DNA of 60,304 nucleotides, from NCBI GenBank assembly GCA_015066345.1, contig SVOQ01000015.1:1-60304 (forward strand). The letters run 5' to 3'. Positions 1-8,245 of this stretch are shown piece by piece. Each line of letters starts with the position of its first letter. The first letter of the stretch is position 1. The notes below the pieces were generated by a model, which ran no database searches, was not told the DNA's origin, and saw nothing but the letters and a program-made list of their open reading frames with translations. The DNA comes from Oscillospiraceae bacterium (GTDB lineage: Bacteria; Bacillota; Clostridia; Oscillospirales; Acutalibacteraceae). The position numbers and the translations under genes are program-made.

Positions 1-118
1 CTTTTTTGTTGCAGTTGGCAGACCGCAACTCCATTATATCACGAAGGAGTTTTCTTTTTAGGATTGTTTCAGCTATATAATTTAACTGAACCACGCGTCT
101 AACGCGTGGTTTTACTAT
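1..118. other. Left-edge noncoding stretch with a palindrome
   Basis: I see no coding sequence before the ABC-transporter terminator. Positions 91-109 hold a hairpin (CCACGCG / CGCGTGG) followed on the plus strand by TTTT, so it may be a terminator for a plus-strand gene left of the window. The rest is AT-rich with no recognisable element. Confidence 0.4.
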
Positions 119-149
119 ACAAAAAAGAACGCGAATTAACGCGTTCTTT
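119..149 (-). terminator. Rho-independent terminator of the amino-acid ABC operon
   Basis: A 10-bp perfect stem (124-133 with 140-149, AAAGAACGCG arms, 6-nt loop) starts a few bases after the ATPase stop codon. On the minus strand it is followed by a T run (complement of 121-126). Confidence 0.85.
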
Positions 150-155
150 ATAGTT

Positions 156-899
156 TTATATCAACACTTTACTTAAGAATGACTTAAGTCTGTCGGTCTG
201 CGGATTATTGAATATTTCGTCGGGAGTACCCTCCTCGGCAATAACACCCTCATCCATAAATATAACTCTGTCCGCCACTTCTTTAGCAAAGCCCATTTCG
301 TGAGTAACAACAATCATCGTCATACCCTGTTTAGCAAGGTCCTTCATAACGTCAAGTACCTCGCCGACCATTTCGGGGTCAAGAGCAGATGTAGGCTCGT
401 CAAAAAGCATAACTTCGGGGTTCATAGCCAACGAACGAACTATGGCAACACGCTGTTTCTGACCACCTGAAAGTTGGCTGGGATACGCTTTTGCTCTGTC
501 TGCAAGACCAACTCTTGTAAGTAACTCCATAGCCTTTGATTCGGCTTCCGCCTTACTCTTTTTAAGAAGTTGAGTAGGTGCAATAGTCATATTCTTAAGA
601 ATATTCATATTAGCGAAAAGATTAAAGTGCTGGAACACCATACCCATTTTCTGACGGTGGATATTTATATTAACCTTTTTATCGGTAATATCAACATCAT
701 TAAATAAAATCTGACCATCCGAAGGAAGTTCAAGAAGGTTGAGTGAACGAAGTAAAGTTGATTTACCACTACCCGAAGGACCGATAATAACTACAACTTC
801 GCCTCTTTTTATGTCAACGCAAACACCGTCAAGAGCCTTAACCTCGCCACCGGCATAATGTTTTTTCAAATTTTTAACTTGAATTATATTATCGTTCAT
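156..899 (-). CDS. Polar amino-acid ABC transporter ATP-binding protein (GlnQ/HisP family)
   Basis: This 247-residue cytoplasmic ATPase powers uptake of a polar amino acid. Walker [10 protein letters not shown] lies at residues 40-48, the signature LSGGQKQR near 140, and Walker B with the catalytic Glu ([10 protein letters not shown]) near 165; a Q-loop and an H-loop (VVTHE) are present. I chose the ATG at 899 rather than the upstream in-frame codon because AGAGGAGG lies about 8 nt before it. The start overlaps the 3' end of the permease gene by 11 nt, which suggests translational coupling. It is the last gene of the operon, before the terminator at 119-149. The family is clear; the amino acid carried cannot be read from the sequence. 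Confidence 0.93.
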   Translation of the reverse strand: MNDNIIQVKNLKKHYAGGEVKALDGVCVDIKRGEVVVIIGPSGSGKSTLLRSLNLLELPSDGQILFNDVDITDKKVNINIHRQKMGMVFQHFNLFANMNILKNMTIAPTQLLKKSKAEAESKAMELLTRVGLADRAKAYPSQLSGGQKQRVAIVRSLAMNPEVMLFDEPTSALDPEMVGEVLDVMKDLAKQGMTMIVVTHEMGFAKEVADRVIFMDEGVIAEEGTPDEIFNNPQTDRLKSFLSKVLI

Positions 900-1632
900 T
901 ATGACGAAGCCTCCTCTCGATAATGCTGAACACTTTCGTGAGAACAACAACAGTAAGAAGATAAATAATCGCTACTGCTATAAGGGGCATAAATGCCTCA
1001 AAAGTACGTCCTCTTATAAGGTCACCCGCTTTTGTAAGGTCCATAATACCAACGTAACCTGCGACGGAAGTTTCTTTAAGTAACGCAATAACTTCGTTAA
1101 GAAGTGTGGGAAGTGTAGCTTTTACAGTCTGGGGAATTACTATATGTATCATAGTCTGAAGATAGTTAAAACCAAGGCTTCGACCTGCCTCAAACTGACC
1201 GTTATCAACGGACATAATACCGCCACGGAAAATCTCGGCAACGTAAGCCGCTGAGTTGAAACCGAATGCTACAATTGCTATTACAACGTCATTATCCTGT
1301 GTTACAAGAAGCACAAAGTACCAAATCATAAGTTGAACGACCACGGGAATACCACGTATTACCGTAATGTATACTTTTGAAATGCCATTTAAAACCTTAA
1401 GTAACACATAACCGAAACCGCCCCTGAGTTTGAGGGTTTCTTCGTTTTTGTCGTAAGAAGAACGAATAGCCGCAAGAATTATACCAAAAAGTAAACCTAT
1501 GATAATCGCGAAAGCAGTAATTATTATAGAGTTAATAAAGCCTTCCAAGAGCCATTCCCAACGGTTATCGTTTATAAAACAAAGGACAAAAGTATCCTTC
1601 AAATCAAGAAACCATAATTTCAAAGCTTCCAA
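889..1632 (-). CDS. Polar amino-acid ABC transporter permease (HisM/GlnP family)
   Basis: A 247-residue integral membrane permease with about five hydrophobic segments. The cytoplasmic EAA loop ([12 protein letters not shown] and following residues) contacts the ATPase. The start is probably TTG at 1632, preceded by AAGGAGG with a 7-nt spacer. It sits between the binding-protein gene and the ATPase gene and overlaps the ATPase. As the only permease here, it probably works as a homodimer. A stable hairpin at 1661-1682 separates it from the binding-protein gene. Confidence 0.92.
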   Translation of the reverse strand: MEALKLWFLDLKDTFVLCFINDNRWEWLLEGFINSIIITAFAIIIGLLFGIILAAIRSSYDKNEETLKLRGGFGYVLLKVLNGISKVYITVIRGIPVVVQLMIWYFVLLVTQDNDVVIAIVAFGFNSAAYVAEIFRGGIMSVDNGQFEAGRSLGFNYLQTMIHIVIPQTVKATLPTLLNEVIALLKETSVAGYVGIMDLTKAGDLIRGRTFEAFMPLIAVAIIYLLTVVVLTKVFSIIERRLRHNER

Positions 1633-1660
1633 CAGTTTCCCTCCTTAATACCGCAAAATA

Positions 1661-1682
1661 CGAGGACGGGTTACCGTCCTCG
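1661..1682 (-). promoter_or_regulatory. Intercistronic hairpin after the binding-protein gene
   Basis: A perfect 9-bp stem (CGAGGACGG / CCGTCCTCG) with a 4-nt loop lies in the 71-nt gap between the binding-protein stop and the permease start. There is no long T run after it, so it is more likely a partial terminator or mRNA 3'-end stabiliser than a full stop. Such hairpins usually keep binding-protein mRNA above permease mRNA; that role is inferred here. Confidence 0.6.
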
Positions 1683-1703
1683 TACCGTGTTATTAAAATA
1701 ATC

Positions 1704-2486
1704 TTATTTTGCAGGAATATATTTGTCGATAATTTCTGCAAGTTTACCTTCTTTTTCTAACTCTGCAAGAGCATTGTTAACTTTTTCAAGAAGTTCTGTG
1801 TTTTCTTTTGCGATAGCGATAGCGTAATCTTCTCTTGCCCATTCTGCATCAAGGATTTCAAGACCTTCGTTAGCTTCTACGAAAGCTTTAGCGGGTTCGT
1901 TATCGATGATAACTGCCTGAACCTTACCTGTCTTAAGAGCCTGAACAGCGTCTGCACCGGTTTTGTAACGAATAACGTTATCTTCGCCGTAACCGCCGTT
2001 TTCAGCTGTATCAGATGCGTAGATATCTCCTGTTGTATCCTGCTGAACGCCGAATTTCATTGAACCGTCACCCTTAAGGTCATCAAGAGATTTGATGTTT
2101 GAATCGGAAGCAACGATAACAACCTGAATACCTGTTGCGTAAGATGTTGAGAAGTTAACGCTCTGAAGTCTTTCGTCAGTAACTGTCATACCGGCAATAC
2201 CCATATCGAATTTATCTGTCTGAACGCCACCGATAATTGAACCGAACTCAACGTCTTTGATTTCGAGTGTCATACCGAGTTTATCTGCAATAGCCTGTGC
2301 GATTTCGATATCGATACCTACAAATTCGTCACCCTCTTTGTATTCATAGGGAGGGAATGCTGCGTTTGTAGCCATAACGAGTGTTTCTTTTTCTGCTTCT
2401 TTTTCGGGAGCACTACCGCAAGCAGCGAAACAAGCAAGCATAGCAAATACCATTACAATAGCTGTAACTTTTAAAAACTTTTTCAT
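1704..2486 (-). CDS. Amino-acid ABC transporter substrate-binding lipoprotein (SBP family 3)
   Basis: A 260-residue secreted lipoprotein that captures the amino acid for the permease/ATPase pair. The N-terminus is a lipoprotein signal with two candidate lipidation cysteines (Cys19 and Cys23; FAAC before Gly is the better site). The mature part is a type-3 periplasmic-binding fold, with segments such as FVGIDIEIAQAIA and FDMGIAGMTVT typical of GlnH/ArtJ-like proteins. The start is the ATG at 2486, preceded by TGAGG; an upstream in-frame ATG lacks a ribosome site and would bury the signal peptide. First gene of the operon, behind the promoter at 2535-2563. Confidence 0.93.
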   Translation of the reverse strand: MKKFLKVTAIVMVFAMLACFAACGSAPEKEAEKETLVMATNAAFPPYEYKEGDEFVGIDIEIAQAIADKLGMTLEIKDVEFGSIIGGVQTDKFDMGIAGMTVTDERLQSVNFSTSYATGIQVVIVASDSNIKSLDDLKGDGSMKFGVQQDTTGDIYASDTAENGGYGEDNVIRYKTGADAVQALKTGKVQAVIIDNEPAKAFVEANEGLEILDAEWAREDYAIAIAKENTELLEKVNNALAELEKEGKLAEIIDKYIPAK

Positions 2487-2534
2487 TTCTAAAACCTCAC
2501 TTTTATTTTTAGGAATCAGTTTCCTGTGGTGTGA

Positions 2535-2563
2535 ATTATACATCACATTATTTGAAAAAGCAA
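2535..2563 (-). promoter_or_regulatory. Sigma-70-type promoter of the amino-acid ABC operon
   Basis: On the minus strand, TTGCTT (2558-2563) and TATAAT (2535-2540) are separated by exactly 17 nt. They lie about 50 nt upstream of the binding-protein start. Confidence 0.7.
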
Positions 2564-2675
2564 CACTTTTCCGTAAAAAACAGGGTCAGTATGCAGAAAA
2601 GTGAATATTTTTACATAAATTTTGTGGTTCGAAAATTAGATATGTACAAATTGAGCTAAATAATGTATAATGATT

Positions 2676-2900
2676 CTTGCGAAGCCTCGCCTCTCTGCGC
2701 AAGGAGAGAGGGGGACCGCCATAAAAAAATCCTCATCGTTACGATAGATGTAAAAACGCGTGTTTATTTTTCCGTTAAGATAAATTTAATCGGAGCGGTG
2801 GAGAGTCCCGACAACTAATCATAAAAACAACTAAACAGGACCTTCCACCATCGCAAGCGATGGTCCCCCTTCCTCCCGCAAGCGGCAGGAAGGCAAAGTT
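2676..2900. repeat. Palindrome-bounded intergenic element, copy A
   Basis: Within the 462-base gap 2487-2948, one end carries a 7-bp hairpin (CCTCTCT / AGAGAGG, 2689-2711) running into GGGGGACC. The other end carries ACCATCGCAAGCGATGGT (hairpin 2848-2863), CCCC and a second hairpin of CCTTCCT/AGGAAGG type (2869-2893). The AT-rich middle contains GGTGGAGAGT (near 2798). The same layout and the GGTGGAGAGT word recur at 49886-50230, so this looks like a dispersed non-coding repeat rather than a gene. No protein is encoded. Confidence 0.5.
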
Positions 2901-2948
2901 ATCGCTTACCACAACTAAATCACAACCAACACGGAGGTTTATATTTAT

Positions 2949-4034
2949 ATGAAAAAGATTTTATCGCTACTTCTTGCAGTGGTACTGAGTATCACCACCG
3001 CAAGTATAGCCTTTGCCGCAAACTACAACGGCTTTGTTTATACTGAAAATGCCAATGGTACTTACACCATCACGGGCTACAATGATTTTCACACGGAGCT
3101 TGTAAGCATACCCGCTCAGATAAACGGTAAAAATGTAACCGCCATAGGAACGGGTGCATTTCAGACCAAAAACAATATCCAGACCGTAAGAATACCCGAA
3201 ACCGTCACTTCCATCGGCTCTATGGCATTTTACGGTTGTAAGAAGCTCTCATCAGTTGTTATGGGCGAAAATGTAGCATCCATCGGTGCAAAAGCCTTTA
3301 ACTCCTGTACCGCACTTACGGAAGTAAACCTTAAAAATGTTGAGATTTTAGGTGAATACGCCTTTTACGGTTGCACATCTCTCGAAAAAATATTCTTAGG
3401 CTCTTCACTTAAAGTAATCGGTAAAAACGCTTTTAACAAATGCGTAGCCCTTACAACTATTGTAATGAGTGAAAACTTACTTTACATTGATGACTACGCA
3501 TTCGCAGGTTGCGTAGGTCTTACTTCGCTTACATTCCCCGATAAATTAGGTTATATAGGCAACAGTGCTTTTAAAGGTTGCTCCGCCCTTTCTGATGTAA
3601 CATTCGGTACGGGTGAATTGGAAATTGCAAGTTACGCCTTCGAAAGCTGCAGTGCATTAACTGAAATCACCATACCCGATAACATAACTAAAATCGGAAG
3701 ATACGCTTTCGCCTTACGCGAGGTAAACTCAAACGAATTTACCCACAACATAAAAATCAACTGCACTAAGACCGGTGCCGCCATAGTTTACGCAAAGACC
3801 CACGGTATAAGCGTAATAATCAACGGCACCGAGCAAAGTTTTTCAAACTTCGGGGATATTAACGGTGACGGTCAGGTTACAACGGATGACGCTCACAGGC
3901 TTTTGCGTATCGCCGCATCTCTTGAGCCATCCCCCGATGAAGATACCGTTTTCTTATGCGATATAAACTCCAACGGTATTATTGACATCCCCGACGTACA
4001 AGGGGTTTTGAGAATTGCATCGGACTTAGACTGA
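2949..4034 (+). CDS. Secreted leucine-rich-repeat (BspA/LRR_5-like) protein with C-terminal type I dockerin
   Basis: A 361-residue exported protein. Residues 1-23 form a signal peptide ending in AFA. Residues of about 40-260 are six or more BspA-type LRR_5 repeats (IGxxAFxxCxxLTxVxxP pattern). The last 65 or so residues are a type I dockerin with two F-hand calcium loops (DINGDGQVTTDD and DINSNGIIDIPD), each followed by a helix with the LLRIAA/VLRIAS pattern. Dockerins bind cohesins, so the LRR part is probably displayed on a cell-surface or cellulosome-like scaffold. ACGGAGG precedes the ATG. The last 9 nt overlap the 3' end of the convergent amidase gene. The ligand is unknown. Confidence 0.88.
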   Translation: MKKILSLLLAVVLSITTASIAFAANYNGFVYTENANGTYTITGYNDFHTELVSIPAQINGKNVTAIGTGAFQTKNNIQTVRIPETVTSIGSMAFYGCKKLSSVVMGENVASIGAKAFNSCTALTEVNLKNVEILGEYAFYGCTSLEKIFLGSSLKVIGKNAFNKCVALTTIVMSENLLYIDDYAFAGCVGLTSLTFPDKLGYIGNSAFKGCSALSDVTFGTGELEIASYAFESCSALTEITIPDNITKIGRYAFALREVNSNEFTHNIKINCTKTGAAIVYAKTHGISVIINGTEQSFSNFGDINGDGQVTTDDAHRLLRIAASLEPSPDEDTVFLCDINSNGIIDIPDVQGVLRIASDLD

Positions 4035-4709
4035 TTTTTTGACTATAAGTCCTGTAAAACCCGCTTTTTTCAATTTATCAAGATGACTTTGTGCATTCTT
4101 TTTTGAACTGAATGCACCCGTCTGTACTGTATATAACGTCTTCGCTTCGGCGGGGACGTTTGTTTTTTCGTCACTTACGGGAAGTTTCACCCCGTAATAA
4201 TCACAGATACCCTTTGCAATTGCCTCACCGATTTGTGTAGTATTCTTTATGATGAAATCAGAACCCTCTTTTGTATCGTGAAATTCACATTCGCAATAAA
4301 CCGTAAGGCCCTTTGCCACCCTGCATTCGTAAAAATCAGGTTTTGAAATGAGTCTTTCTGTACTTTTACCCGGTGTAATGGGTGCAAGTCTATTGAGGAC
4401 CGCCTGACCTGCTTTTTTATTCTCACCTGAGAGTTTATATAAAAGAATCTGCGTACCGCCCGTAACATTGTGTTTTGCGGTTGCATTTGTATGAATAGCA
4501 ACGTGCATATCAGCACCGAAGGCGTTACTCTCCTGTACTCTTTTATACATATCAAGGTTATATGTACACATAACGTTAAAACCCGCTTTTTTCAGGTAGT
4601 TTACACACGCTTTTGCTATTTTATGACACTGCACCTTTTCGTTGGTGTTACCCGTTGCGTATAAATTACCCACCTGATTACTTGGGGAAATGTAGATTTT
4701 CTTACTCAA
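4026..4709 (-). CDS. Phage endolysin: N-acetylmuramoyl-L-alanine amidase (Amidase_3) with C-terminal SPOR domain
   Basis: A 227-residue lysis enzyme predicted to cut the amide between MurNAc and L-Ala. The Amidase_3 core covers about residues 1-175 and includes the zinc-ligand region HVAIHTNA. The last 36 or so residues form a SPOR-type repeat (LYTVQTGAFSS onward) that binds denuded glycan. I place the start at TTG 4709, preceded by GAGGAGG with a 6-nt spacer; this overlaps the holin stop by 8 nt. It ends the late operon and its stop overlaps the convergent dockerin gene. The phage role comes from the holin next door; the fold also occurs in cellular amidases. Confidence 0.87.
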   Translation of the reverse strand: MSKKIYISPSNQVGNLYATGNTNEKVQCHKIAKACVNYLKKAGFNVMCTYNLDMYKRVQESNAFGADMHVAIHTNATAKHNVTGGTQILLYKLSGENKKAGQAVLNRLAPITPGKSTERLISKPDFYECRVAKGLTVYCECEFHDTKEGSDFIIKNTTQIGEAIAKGICDYYGVKLPVSDEKTNVPAEAKTLYTVQTGAFSSKKNAQSHLDKLKKAGFTGLIVKKSV

Positions 4710-4983
4710 TGAAACCCTCCTCAAGATGTCGCACATCTTTATCGGTACAATATGTCATCGCCCTCTTACTATCGCTGAGACCCTCGGTTGTGGGGTCAAC
4801 CACAACACCAACGAGGGCGAGAATATTTACCGCCATATTTATGAGTTCAAGTACCTCATTCTCACTTGCAGTGGGGATAATATCAAATAATGATAAAACC
4901 CTGTAAACCAAAGCCACTATAAGCACCGCTACACTTATTAAAAATGTTTTATTCTTAAGCCTTGCTTTAATATTCAGCATCAT
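4702..4983 (-). CDS. Phage holin (phi-LC3 / Phage_holin_1 family)
   Basis: A 93-residue membrane protein with two hydrophobic segments (FLISVAVLIVALVYRVL and LINMAVNILALVGVVV) followed by the family hallmark VVDPTTEGLSDSKRA. Holins open the membrane to let the endolysin out. The ATG at 4983 is the best start (AAGGAG with an 8-nt spacer); the upstream GTG and ATG are too close to that site. It overlaps the amidase start, the usual holin-lysin pair. Confidence 0.88.
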   Translation of the reverse strand: MMLNIKARLKNKTFLISVAVLIVALVYRVLSLFDIIPTASENEVLELINMAVNILALVGVVVDPTTEGLSDSKRAMTYCTDKDVRHLEEGFIE

Positions 4984-5003
4984 CTGCATCACTCCTTAAA
5001 AAA

Positions 5004-5324
5004 TTATTCGTCAGATTTATTAATAATGCTTTCTTTGGGTAACAATGAAATTAATTCCTCATATTTGTGCTTAACCTCACCGTTACCGCCATATTTTATG
5101 TATTTTTCACCTGCATCAATACGCTCACTAAGGGGCATTTCGTGGGACATAATAGTAAGCCTTTTAATGGAAAGATAATTGTCGAGGGAATGCTCATTTG
5201 TTTCCTCTATCCATTTTTCGCACTTACGTATAAATTTATAAACCTTTATAAATGTTGCAATTATAACCCCAAGTGCGGTAAGTAGTGATGCTACGAGAAT
5301 TATAGTATTAACCACTAAGGTCAC
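5004..5324 (-). CDS. Small phage membrane protein of the lysis/tail module, function unknown
   Basis: About 106 residues: one strong N-terminal transmembrane helix, then a charged cytoplasmic domain with two helical stretches (residues of about 30-95). I do not recognise a named family. The start is probably GTG at 5324, overlapping the upstream gene by 17 nt; the second GTG at 5315 is possible. A longer reading frame from 5432 is ruled out by the overlapping gene. Its place between a tail gene and the holin fits an accessory lysis protein such as an antiholin or spanin-like factor, but that is only positional. Confidence 0.6.
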   Translation of the reverse strand: MTLVVNTIILVASLLTALGVIIATFIKVYKFIRKCEKWIEETNEHSLDNYLSIKRLTIMSHEMPLSERIDAGEKYIKYGGNGEVKHKYEELISLLPKESIINKSDE

Positions 5325-5559
5325 CGACCTTTTGAGGAATCCGACTTTTAATTTTCTCAACAAAATTAAAATACTCCTCAAACTCACGGGGTTTTGTGTC
5401 CCGCTGACGCAAAATGGCGATTTCGTCATCAACGGAGTATTTCTCCCTGATAGCCGAAACTATGATTTCTTTACGGGTTGGTGTTTCTATGTTAAGTTCA
5501 ATATCCGCAATTTCTTCCCAGGTCATTTCCCTGTAAACACCATTTTCTAAAACCTTCAT
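5308..5559 (-). CDS. Small phage protein downstream of the tail/baseplate gene
   Basis: An 83-residue soluble acidic/basic helical protein (MTWEEIADIE at the start, AILRQRDTKPREFEEYF in the middle). Short proteins of this pattern commonly follow tail-fibre genes in Firmicutes phages and may help fibre assembly; that is inferred. Its ATG overlaps the stop of the 493-residue tail gene as ATGA (5556-5559). Confidence 0.65.
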   Translation of the reverse strand: MKVLENGVYREMTWEEIADIELNIETPTRKEIIVSAIREKYSVDDEIAILRQRDTKPREFEEYFNFVEKIKSRIPQKVGDLSG

Positions 5560-7037
5560 TTTCTAACCCCCCACAAAGTAATAGTTGTACCTTCCATAAA
5601 TGTTTTAGGTTCACCTACTTGCCCGATAAACTCTACCTTATTTATATTTATTTCTTTTCCGGGTGGAACAGGTTGACCGTATAAATCAGAGTTATTGGCA
5701 CTGGGAAACTGTGCAGTAGTAGCTATTGCTGCAGCGGGTGCGGTACATATCCCACCATTCCCCACACCAAAGCTATCATATCTGAAACACCATCTTCTTA
5801 ATGTTTCATTACGTAAATCCAGGTAAGCGTTACCTATTAAAGCTAATCCGCCCGCTAAAACATAAAATCGACCTTTAGAATAATCGGTCATACCTATAAG
5901 TGTTTCACAATACAAATCAGAAAGATTAAAGGAATTCCCGTCTTTATCCTTAGTAATTGAAATTTTAGTAGGCAAATCACCGTTTTCATCGGGAGCTACT
6001 GTTACAGTGACTATTTCCTCAAACACTTTACCGTTCTGTTTTTTCTCAAGTTCTTCACCAAAAACATTAAATGCCTCGTCCATTGCCAACGCACCGTACA
6101 CCTGTTCGTTGGTGTGTTCTTCATCCACATCAACTTGTGTCAAAATGTCAATATCACTGTTTTTCAGTTTTTCTATCTCGCTTTCGGCATTTTTCAGACG
6201 GGAAGAACTGATTATTATCGAACCGTCAAAATCCTCGGGGATAATATTCGTGGAGTCGGTTTTTGCGGCTTGAATATTGAGATATCCGTCATACTCGGAT
6301 ACGTATTCAACAATGCCGGTACTGATACCGCCATTTTTCAGGTTACGTGCGATATTCAAATCATCACTGTCAAAAATACGCCACCATACCTTTAACCCCT
6401 CAGGAAGTTCAATTTTAATTATGTCACCAACTCTGACCTTCACGCAGTAAGGTGTTATAATCCAGAACTTAGAATCAACAATACCGTTATTTGCCTCAAA
6501 AGTACCGTTAACAAAATCACTTTTCTCTAAACGGGTAATTATATTAAACTTCTGGAACTCATCATAAACCGCTTTTGCCGTAGGATATTGCTCGTTTGTG
6601 GATTTTTCCGTTAAACTCTCGGTTTTATTTGCGATCTTTTCCCTGTCGCTTACCTTTTCCAAAAGTTTTTCCGCAAACAACTGACAGTATTTCTCATACT
6701 CAGTTATGGAGGGAATTTCTTCAATTGCTACTTCTTCCGTATACGAACCCTCGTTGACATAAAAAGCGGTGGGCTTTGGGGAGTACATTAACTCAACCCC
6801 GTCGGAACTTTCTTTATAGGCGTAAACACCAAGAATTGCCGTACCTTTTTTCAAAGTGGGGATAAGGCATTCACCATCACACACAGGAACGGGAATATTA
6901 TTAAAAGCCGCCGTTACAGTAAGGGAAGAAAACTCCTCGGGTAACTGAAACTCGCATATATTCAATCCCCTTTCCCCTGCGTTAACAGGGCTGTACTCGG
7001 TGATAATTACTGTATCTTTAGTTACGTTTACTTTCAT
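5556..7037 (-). CDS. Phage baseplate/receptor-binding protein (BppU-like N-terminus)
   Basis: A 493-residue structural protein. Residues 1-95 resemble the N-terminal beta domain of upper-baseplate proteins. A helical linker follows with the common fibre phrase NEQYPTAKAVYDEF (near 150). The middle (about 165-285) looks like a beta-sandwich carbohydrate-binding module, followed by a short coiled coil and a C-terminal beta-rich region. It probably forms part of the host-attachment apparatus. The start ATG directly abuts the stop of the preceding gene (TAA then ATG). Host receptor unknown. Confidence 0.7.
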   Translation of the reverse strand: MKVNVTKDTVIITEYSPVNAGERGLNICEFQLPEEFSSLTVTAAFNNIPVPVCDGECLIPTLKKGTAILGVYAYKESSDGVELMYSPKPTAFYVNEGSYTEEVAIEEIPSITEYEKYCQLFAEKLLEKVSDREKIANKTESLTEKSTNEQYPTAKAVYDEFQKFNIITRLEKSDFVNGTFEANNGIVDSKFWIITPYCVKVRVGDIIKIELPEGLKVWWRIFDSDDLNIARNLKNGGISTGIVEYVSEYDGYLNIQAAKTDSTNIIPEDFDGSIIISSSRLKNAESEIEKLKNSDIDILTQVDVDEEHTNEQVYGALAMDEAFNVFGEELEKKQNGKVFEEIVTVTVAPDENGDLPTKISITKDKDGNSFNLSDLYCETLIGMTDYSKGRFYVLAGGLALIGNAYLDLRNETLRRWCFRYDSFGVGNGGICTAPAAAIATTAQFPSANNSDLYGQPVPPGKEININKVEFIGQVGEPKTFMEGTTITLWGVRK

Positions 7038-8243
7038 TTAACCACCCTTTTTATACTTCTTATACATTGCCGCAAGGTAGTCCTGATAGGTTGCGTATGT
7101 GTCAGTAAGTTTAGAACTACCGAATTCTTTGGCGGTCATTATAGTGTGAACGCCCGTTCTTATACAGAATTCATTGTAGGATATGGGCGGTGTTGTAAGG
7201 CTACTGTCACTACCACTGTCTTTTTCTGAAGATTTTTTTGAAGACGAGGAAGATGATGCACGACTTGCACTAAGTGCATACTGCCTGTCCTTATTAGCCT
7301 GGTCCCGTTTTGCCTCAGCCTCTTTAAACGCCATTTCCTTTTCAAATTCCTGTCTGTCAAGGGCGTCCTGATATTTTTCAAATTCGTATTCACGGTCGTT
7401 TTCCCACGCATCAACCTCTGCAAGAAATTCATCAAATTCCGCGTCGGACATTGAGGTAAGTTTATTTAGCAGATACTCGCCGTCCTCGTAGTATTTCTCT
7501 AATTCAGAAAGGTACTTGTCGTAGTCATCACCATCGAGTGAACGAAGAAGTGTAACATCCTCGAGCATTTTGTCACCCTCGTCGGTGTACTGAATATACG
7601 CCCTGTCACGTAAATCAAGGGCAATATCATTAAGTCCGTTAAGGTACTCGTCGTAAGCCTGATTACCCGCATTGACGGCGTAAGAGTTAGCGTAACCGCC
7701 CGTAAGAGCCGTTGCCTGACCCACCGTATCCATCATGGCTTTTTTGCCGTTTTCAATGTACTGTTCCCGATACTGTTGATACAACGGGTCCGCGTTAAGG
7801 TTGTAATTAAAATCCTCTCTGTTGAGAATATCGTTTAAAATAGTTTCAATTTGCTCCGAATACTTGCTCTCGTACTCCGAGGGCTTATTTTTCTCCCATT
7901 GACTGAGGGCATTTTCAGCGGACTTAACTTCATCGCTTTTCTTGTACTCGGGTCTTGGGAGATTTTTCAAACTTGGTACGGCGGCGGACTGAGTTTTATT
8001 ACCCGTTGATGAAGTCTTTGAAGAACTTTTTGAATTAAGGCTACCCCAGGTTTTAACACCTACAATACCGTCAACCTGAAGTCCGTGTTTCTTCTGATAA
8101 TCCCTTACGGCGGCTTGGGTTTTACTACCGAATTGTCCGTCAACCGCAAGGGAATAACCGTGATTATTTAATGTTTCCTGTAATTTTTTAACATCACTAC
8201 CTGATGAACCGTAGGAAATAGTTGAATAAGCTATATTTATCAC
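7038..8243 (-). CDS. Virion-associated peptidoglycan-binding protein with long coiled-coil (candidate ejection protein)
   Basis: 401 residues. Residues of about 10-72 are a PG_binding_1 domain (GSSGSDVKKLQETL ... VDGQFGSKTQAAV ... VDGIVGVKTWGSL). A Ser/Lys linker, then a long acidic helical region (about 100-330) with TALTGGYANSYAV, then a Ser-rich stretch and a compact C-terminus. It sits among tail genes, not beside the holin, and has no hydrolase domain. I infer a structural or internal virion protein that grips the cell wall during DNA entry. A tail-fibre linker role is an alternative. Confidence 0.6.
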   Translation of the reverse strand: MINIAYSTISYGSSGSDVKKLQETLNNHGYSLAVDGQFGSKTQAAVRDYQKKHGLQVDGIVGVKTWGSLNSKSSSKTSSTGNKTQSAAVPSLKNLPRPEYKKSDEVKSAENALSQWEKNKPSEYESKYSEQIETILNDILNREDFNYNLNADPLYQQYREQYIENGKKAMMDTVGQATALTGGYANSYAVNAGNQAYDEYLNGLNDIALDLRDRAYIQYTDEGDKMLEDVTLLRSLDGDDYDKYLSELEKYYEDGEYLLNKLTSMSDAEFDEFLAEVDAWENDREYEFEKYQDALDRQEFEKEMAFKEAEAKRDQANKDRQYALSASRASSSSSSKKSSEKDSGSDSSLTTPPISYNEFCIRTGVHTIMTAKEFGSSKLTDTYATYQDYLAAMYKKYKKGG

Positions 8244-8245
8244 CT

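Noticed and set aside
4247-4906. Plus- and minus-strand frames inside the amidase/holin genes
   Set aside because: They are out-of-frame shadows; the in-frame amidase and holin match known families and have good start sites.
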